Part shown: positions 60,326-64,000 of the stretch, piece after piece
Position numbering within the stretch: the first letter of the stretch is position 1
Layout: every line of letters begins with the position of its first letter
DNA from: Lentzea sp. NEAU-D7
GTDB lineage: Bacteria; Actinomycetota; Actinomycetes; Mycobacteriales; Pseudonocardiaceae
Direction: 5' to 3'
Assembly (NCBI RefSeq): GCF_026242055.1
Contig: NZ_JAPJDL010000007.1
Location: forward strand, 290,359 to 354,358
Length of the DNA stretch: 64,000 bases
Position numbers and translations under genes: made by a program
The notes under the pieces: model-generated
The model's input: the letters and a program-made list of their open reading frames with translations, nothing else
Databases searched by the model: none
Told to the model about the DNA's origin: nothing

Positions 60326-61301
60326 CCAGCGCGCCGACCTGTTCGCTCTCGATCAGGAACGCGTCGTGCCCGTACGGCGACCCGATCACCCTCAGGTCGT
60401 CGGCCCCGGGGATGCCCGCGGCCAGCTCTTCCTGCTGCGCCAGCGGATAGAGCCGGTCCGAGTCGACACCGGCGACGATCGTGCGCGCGGTGACCTTGCG
60501 CAGCGCCGCCTTGATGCCACCGCGCTGATACCCGACGTCGTGCGAGTTCATCGCCTCCGTCAGCGTGACGTAACTGGCCGCGTCGAACCGCCTGCTCAGC
60601 TTCGCCGCGTGGTGGTCCAGATAGGACTCGACCTCGAACCGCCCGTCCTCCTGCCTGCTCCTGCCGAACCTGGCTTGCAACTCCTGCTCGCTGCGGTAGC
60701 TGATGTGCGCGATCCGCCGCGCGATCCCCAGTCCTCCCACGGGATCGGCCCGGATCGCGTGCAGCTGCGCGGACGCCAGCGCGATCTGCTCGGCGGACGC
60801 CGCGGCGGTCGTCGCCAGCAACAGCAGCGACTCGACCCGTTCCGGCTCGCTCACCGCCCACTCGACGGCCCGCATGCCTCCCATGGACCCGCCGAGCACG
60901 GCGGCCCACCGCCCGATGCCCAGGTGGTCCGCGAGAAGCACCTCGGCCGCGACCTGGTCGCGAATGGTGAGGTCGGGGAACCGGGGGTGCTGCCAGGGCC
61001 CCGTGCTGCCCTGACAGCCTCCCAGCACGTTCGGCGCGACGACGAAGAACGCGTCGAGCGGCTTACCCGGCCCCACGAGGGAGTCCCACCAGCCCGGCGT
61101 CGGGTGACCCGGCTCCACGCCCCCGGCGACATGGCTGTCCCCGGTCAGGGCGTGGAGCACGAGCACCGCGTTGGAGGCCTCGGCGTTCAAGGTCCCCCAC
61201 GTCTCGTACGCGAGCTGGAAACCCGGCAGTTCCCCGAACTTCCCGGCGTGGCTGAACCACTTCCGCCGGCCGAACGGATCACCGAACCGCCAGCCGCCCA
61301 C
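60288..61301 (-). CDS. metX: homoserine O-acetyltransferase MetX
   Basis: The 337-residue alpha/beta-hydrolase-fold enzyme transfers acetyl from acetyl-CoA to homoserine, the first committed step of methionine synthesis. Motifs: LAYETWGTLNAEASNAVLVLHALTGDSHV, NVLGGCQGSTGP (conserved in MetX), the nucleophile elbow LGGSMGGMRAVEWA, and GSPYGHDAFLIE with the catalytic His. It follows metY directly: its GTG overlaps the TAG of metY by one base (TAGTG), so both are co-translated. The gene ends within the convergent MerR gene. Function is well supported; acetyl rather than succinyl use is inferred from the family. Confidence 0.93.
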   Translation of the reverse strand: MGGWRFGDPFGRRKWFSHAGKFGELPGFQLAYETWGTLNAEASNAVLVLHALTGDSHVAGGVEPGHPTPGWWDSLVGPGKPLDAFFVVAPNVLGGCQGSTGPWQHPRFPDLTIRDQVAAEVLLADHLGIGRWAAVLGGSMGGMRAVEWAVSEPERVESLLLLATTAAASAEQIALASAQLHAIRADPVGGLGIARRIAHISYRSEQELQARFGRSRQEDGRFEVESYLDHHAAKLSRRFDAASYVTLTEAMNSHDVGYQRGGIKAALRKVTARTIVAGVDSDRLYPLAQQEELAAGIPGADDLRVIGSPYGHDAFLIESEQVGALVTELLPVRSGSR

Positions 61302-62587
61302 TACAGCTCGGACTTCGCCGCGGTAAAGCCCGCCTCCAGGTCCGCCTTGAGGTCCTCCAGCCCCTCCAGTCCGACCGACAGCCGCACCAGACCGGGCGAG
61401 ACACCCGTGACGAGCTGCTCCTCGGGCGTGAGCTGGCTGTGCGTGGTCGACGCCGGGTGGACGATCAACGACCGCACATCACCGATGTTCACCAGCTGGC
61501 TGAACAGACTCGTGCCGTCGACGAACGCCCGTCCGGCCTCGACACCACCGCGCAGCTCGAAGCTCACGACCGCGCCCGCGCCCTTCGGCAGGTACTTCCG
61601 CGCGTTGTCGTGGAACGGCGACGACGGCAGGCCCGCGTAGTGGACCTTCGCGACCTCGTCCCGTCCCTCCAACCACTCCGCAAGCGCTTGCGCGTTCTGC
61701 ACGTGCCGTTCGATCCGCAGCGACAACGTCTCGATGCCCTGGATGACGAGGAAGCTGGTCAGCGGCGCGATGGCCGCACCCGTGTCCCGAAGCCCCTGCA
61801 CCCGCAGCTTCGCCGCGAACGCCCCGTGCCCGAGCACCGGCCAGTACCGCAGCCCGTTGTAGCTGGGGTCGGGCTCGTGGAAGTCCGGGAACTTCTCCGC
61901 GCCGTACTCGAACTTCCCGCCGTCCACGACCACGCCCGCGATGGCCGTTCCGTGCCCGCCGAGGTACTTGGTCGCGGAGTGCACCACGATGTCAGCGCCG
62001 TGCTCCAACGGCCTGAGCAGGTACGGCGTGGGCACCGTGTTGTCGACGATCAGCGGAACCTGGTTCGCGTGCGCGACCCCGGCGACCCCTTCGACGTCCA
62101 GCACGTGGCTGCGCGGGTTGGCCAGCGTCTCCGCGAAGAACAGCTTGGTGTTGGGCCGCACCGCGGCCTGCCAGGCGTCGAGGTCGTCCGGATCGTCCAC
62201 GAACGACACTTCGATGCCGAGCTTCGGCAACGTGTAGTGGAACAGGTTGTACGTACCGCCGTACAGCGACGCGCTGGACACGAGGTGGTCCCCGGACCGG
62301 GCCAGGTTCAGGATCGCCGCGGTCTCCGCGGCCGACCCGGACGCGAACGCGACAGCCGCAACGCCCCCCTCGAGCGCGGCGACGCGCTGCTCGAGCACGT
62401 CCTGCGTGGGGTTGTTGATGCGCGTGTAGATGTTCCCGGGCTCAGCCAGCGCGAAGAGATCAGCGCCGTGCTGCGTGTCCCTGAAGACGTAGGAGGTGGT
62501 CTGGTAGATCGGCGTGGCACGAGCGCCAGTGGCCGGGTCGGGCGCGGCGCCCGCGTGGATCTGAGCAGTCTCGAAGGACCAGGACAT
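61301..62587 (-). CDS. metY: O-acetylhomoserine sulfhydrylase MetY
   Basis: A 428-residue PLP enzyme of the Cys/Met metabolism family. It makes homocysteine from O-acetylhomoserine and sulfide. Signatures: [64 protein letters not shown], and the PLP-lysine motif [23 protein letters not shown] and the 428-residue length separate it from cystathionine gamma-synthase. A GGAG lies 8 nt before the ATG. A 25-residue Cys-containing leader peptide lies 39 nt upstream, suggesting regulation by cysteine supply or sulfur status. The downstream partner metX is coupled by a one-base overlap. Confidence 0.94.
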   Translation of the reverse strand: MSWSFETAQIHAGAAPDPATGARATPIYQTTSYVFRDTQHGADLFALAEPGNIYTRINNPTQDVLEQRVAALEGGVAAVAFASGSAAETAAILNLARSGDHLVSSASLYGGTYNLFHYTLPKLGIEVSFVDDPDDLDAWQAAVRPNTKLFFAETLANPRSHVLDVEGVAGVAHANQVPLIVDNTVPTPYLLRPLEHGADIVVHSATKYLGGHGTAIAGVVVDGGKFEYGAEKFPDFHEPDPSYNGLRYWPVLGHGAFAAKLRVQGLRDTGAAIAPLTSFLVIQGIETLSLRIERHVQNAQALAEWLEGRDEVAKVHYAGLPSSPFHDNARKYLPKGAGAVVSFELRGGVEAGRAFVDGTSLFSQLVNIGDVRSLIVHPASTTHSQLTPEEQLVTGVSPGLVRLSVGLEGLEDLKADLEAGFTAAKSEL

Positions 62588-62626
62588 GGCTGTGCTCCAA
62601 CGTTCGCTGATTCGGGGGGTCTGAGA

Positions 62627-62704
62627 TCAACGGGAGCGACGACAGGCCATGCTGGTGACGCGCACGTAGTCGACGTGGCGCCTGCTAACCAACGACATGG
62701 TCAT
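62627..62704 (-). CDS. actinobacterial sulfur-type leader peptide upstream of metY
   Basis: A 25-codon frame starting ATG 62704 (or 62698) ends RRHVDYVRVTSMACRRSR followed by TGA. The pattern RRHVDxxRVxSxxCRR is that of the short leader peptides found in front of many actinobacterial sulfur and cysteine genes. It stops 39 nt before metY. The single Cys codon near the end, followed by Arg codons, fits a sensor in which ribosome stalling at Cys changes expression of the downstream genes. No clear Shine-Dalgarno sequence precedes it. The recognition is from memory of the family; the mechanism here is inference. Confidence 0.75.
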   Translation of the reverse strand: MTMSLVSRRHVDYVRVTSMACRRSR

Positions 62705-62778
62705 GGTCGACGAAGGTAGGGGGCCGGACGGTCCCTCCGACACCCCGTCCACCAGGTGAGACCGCTTAGGCTGATCGC

Positions 62779-63786
62779 ATGCGCACAGCTCTGGTCGGCT
62801 ACGGACTAGGTGGGGCGGCCTTCCACGCCCCGTTCATCGAGGCGACGGAAGGCCTGGACCTCTCCGCCGTCGTCACGTCGAACCCGAGGCGCCAGGCAGA
62901 GGTGGCGGCCCGCTACCCGAACACCCGCCTTCTGTCCTCTCTGGACGAAGTCTGGTCGGGCGACTTCGACCTGGTGGTCATCACCACCCCGAACCGCTTC
63001 CACGCGACCCACGCCCGCCAGGTCCTGGAACACGGCCTCAACGTGGTGGTGGACAAACCCTTCGCGGGCTCGGCGATGGAGGCGAGAGCACTGGCGTCGA
63101 TCGCCTCCTCCAAGGGCCTGATGCTCGTCCCGTTCCACAACCGCCGCTGGGACGGCGACTTCCTCACGGTGAAACGCCTGCTGGCGGAGAAGACCCTGGG
63201 CACGGTCCACAAGTTCGAGTCCCGCTTCGAACGCTACCGCCCGGAGATCAAGTCCTCCTGGAAGGAATCGGGCGACCCGGCAGACCTGGGCAGCATCCTC
63301 TTCGACCTGGGCACCCACCTGGTGGACCAGTCAGTGGCCCTCTTCGGCCGCCCCACCTCAGTCCACGCCGAAATAGCCACCGTCCGCCCAGGCGCAAGGG
63401 CAGACGACGACGTCTTCCTCTCCCTGACCCACGAACACGGCGTCCGCTCCCACCTCTGGATGAGCGCCCTGGCAGCAGACCTGGGCCCGCGCTTCCGCGT
63501 GCTGGGCCACGACGCCGCCTACGTGAAGTACGGCATGGACCCCCAGGAAGAACACCTGAAGGCAGGAGAAACCCCAGCAGGCCCGGGTTGGGGCGAAGAA
63601 CCAGAAGAAGCCTGGGGCAAGCTGAACGGCAAGCCTCACCGCACAGAACCAGGCGCATACCAGGACTTCTACGCCTCAGTAGCAGCAGGAAAACCCCCAG
63701 TTTCACCCCAAGACGCAGTAGCGGGCCTAGAAGTGATCGAAGCAGCAAAGCAGTCAGCAACAACAGGCGACGCAGTACGCCTATAA
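62779..63786 (+). CDS. Gfo/Idh/MocA-family NAD(P)-dependent oxidoreductase
   Basis: A 335-residue dehydrogenase with an N-terminal Rossmann fold (RTALVGYGLGGAAFHAPFIEA, cofactor loop GxGxxG; VVTSNPRR) and the family motif VVVDKPFAGS, whose Lys (EKP-type) is catalytic. FHNRRWDGDF and DLGTHLVDQSVALFG belong to the C-terminal substrate domain. The substrate is likely a sugar, inositol or related polyol, as for other family members such as YdgJ-like enzymes. ATG 62779 follows TAGGCT by 6 nt, suggesting a leaderless mRNA. Codons change along the gene: the 5' part uses C/G endings, but the last ~60 codons are dominated by GAA, GCA, CCA, GTA and ACA and the stop is TAA, unlike neighbouring genes. 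Confidence 0.9.
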   Translation: MRTALVGYGLGGAAFHAPFIEATEGLDLSAVVTSNPRRQAEVAARYPNTRLLSSLDEVWSGDFDLVVITTPNRFHATHARQVLEHGLNVVVDKPFAGSAMEARALASIASSKGLMLVPFHNRRWDGDFLTVKRLLAEKTLGTVHKFESRFERYRPEIKSSWKESGDPADLGSILFDLGTHLVDQSVALFGRPTSVHAEIATVRPGARADDDVFLSLTHEHGVRSHLWMSALAADLGPRFRVLGHDAAYVKYGMDPQEEHLKAGETPAGPGWGEEPEEAWGKLNGKPHRTEPGAYQDFYASVAAGKPPVSPQDAVAGLEVIEAAKQSATTGDAVRL

Positions 63787-63898
63787 CCAAGCGAAGCCGA
63801 AGGCGAGCCGCCCTCCAAGCGATGCCGAAGGCGAGCCGCCCTCCAAGCGATGCCGAAGGCGAGCCGCCCTCCAAGCGATGCCGAAGGCGAGCCGTCTT
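63787..63898. repeat. four tandem 28-bp repeats
   Basis: A 28-bp unit beginning CCAAGCGATGCCGAAGGCGA occurs four times head to tail (63787, 63815, 63843, 63871). Copies 2 and 3 are identical; copy 1 has one change (GCGAAG) and copy 4 differs in its last bases. Each unit contains the small palindrome GCCGAAGGC. The array starts 1 nt after the TAA of the oxidoreductase gene. Twenty-eight is not a multiple of three, so it is not a coding repeat. It may be a replication-slippage array that differs between strains. Confidence 0.85.
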
Positions 63899-63967
63899 TC
63901 CATAAGGCAAGGGCGGTGGGGTCCCATCACGAGTCGCGCCATAGCACTTGCTGCATGAGAGAAGGGG

Positions 63968-64000
63968 TGTCAACTCGACACGCTTTTCGTCGAGTTGACA
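63968..64000. repeat. perfect 12-bp inverted repeat at the window edge
   Basis: TGTCAACTCGAC (63968-63979) and GTCGAGTTGACA (63989-64000) are perfect arms around a 9-nt loop. The window ends with the right arm, so it may extend further. It could be a terminator stem, an operator, or the end of a repeated intergenic element. No gene is seen in 63899-64000. Confidence 0.6.

Noticed and set aside
63787..64000. CRISPR-like array at the end of the window
   Set aside because: The 28-bp units are head to tail without unique spacers, and no cas genes are present.

Overview
The window looks like chromosomal DNA from a high-GC, mycelial actinomycete, most likely of the Pseudonocardiales (a Lentzea, Saccharothrix or Actinosynnema relative). 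Grounds: very high G+C with C/G-ending codons, many GTG starts, several genes whose start codon lies about 6-8 nt after a TANNNT -10 box (leaderless mRNAs), a branched fatty acid tmsA-tmsB pair, a mycobacterial-type accD1-accA1-fadE operon, the actinobacterial sulfur leader peptide before metY, and a large secreted RHS toxin. The genus is inference. No rRNA, tRNA, CRISPR array, prophage or complete insertion sequence was seen.

Layout. 1-0.54 kb: 3' end of an M1 aminopeptidase. 0.54-0.70 kb: a palindromic MITE-like element that supplies the stop codons of both flanking genes. 0.67-4.5 kb (minus): four tightly coupled genes for a J-domain/pseudokinase, a vWA protein, an adenylosuccinate-synthetase-like enzyme and a NUDIX-fold protein with degenerate catalytic motif. 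4.6 kb: a G30C19 tract that is probably an assembly artefact. 4.7-11.7 kb (minus): RHS polymorphic toxin with pretoxin HINT domain, nuclease-like tip and cognate immunity gene; divergent from it is a 1,805-residue secreted LamG/SGNH protein (11.9-17.3 kb). 17.4-26 kb: MscS-type channel, a lipoprotein that resembles a free subtilase propeptide, a large secreted S8 protease, a PH-like membrane protein, a STAND NTPase with TPR-like repeats, a coiled-coil protein and a DUF6098-like protein.

26.4-33 kb: redox cluster (cupin, FAD-binding dehydrogenase, NADPH-FMN reductase, flavin reductase, FAD/NAD(P) protein, LLM monooxygenase, GNAT). 33-43 kb: degenerate GGDEF-EAL protein, HtrA-like protease, tmsA-tmsB for 10-methyl branched fatty acids, AidB-like acyl-CoA dehydrogenase, and a membrane protein joining a P-loop-like cytosolic region to an external type 1 periplasmic-binding domain. 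43-49.5 kb: leucine-catabolic 3-methylcrotonyl-CoA carboxylase operon with a strong palindromic operator, a secreted SGNH esterase and a TetR regulator.

49.5-58 kb: envelope and lipid region with two NarL-type two-component systems, a DUF418 protein, a phospholipase A2-membrane acyltransferase-like fusion, a second acyltransferase overlapping it antisense by 209 bp, and an alpha/beta hydrolase. 58-64 kb: small hypothetical protein, erythromycin-esterase-family protein divergent from a tandem-MerR regulator with paired 11-bp arms between them, metY-metX behind a Cys-containing leader peptide, a Gfo/Idh/MocA oxidoreductase with unusual 3' codon use, four 28-bp tandem repeats and a hairpin at the window edge.

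Best candidates for something undescribed: the J-pseudokinase/vWA/PurA-like/NUDIX operon, the phospholipase A2-acyltransferase fusion, and the free propeptide-like lipoprotein beside the S8 protease. All functions are inferred from sequence read by eye; no search was run.
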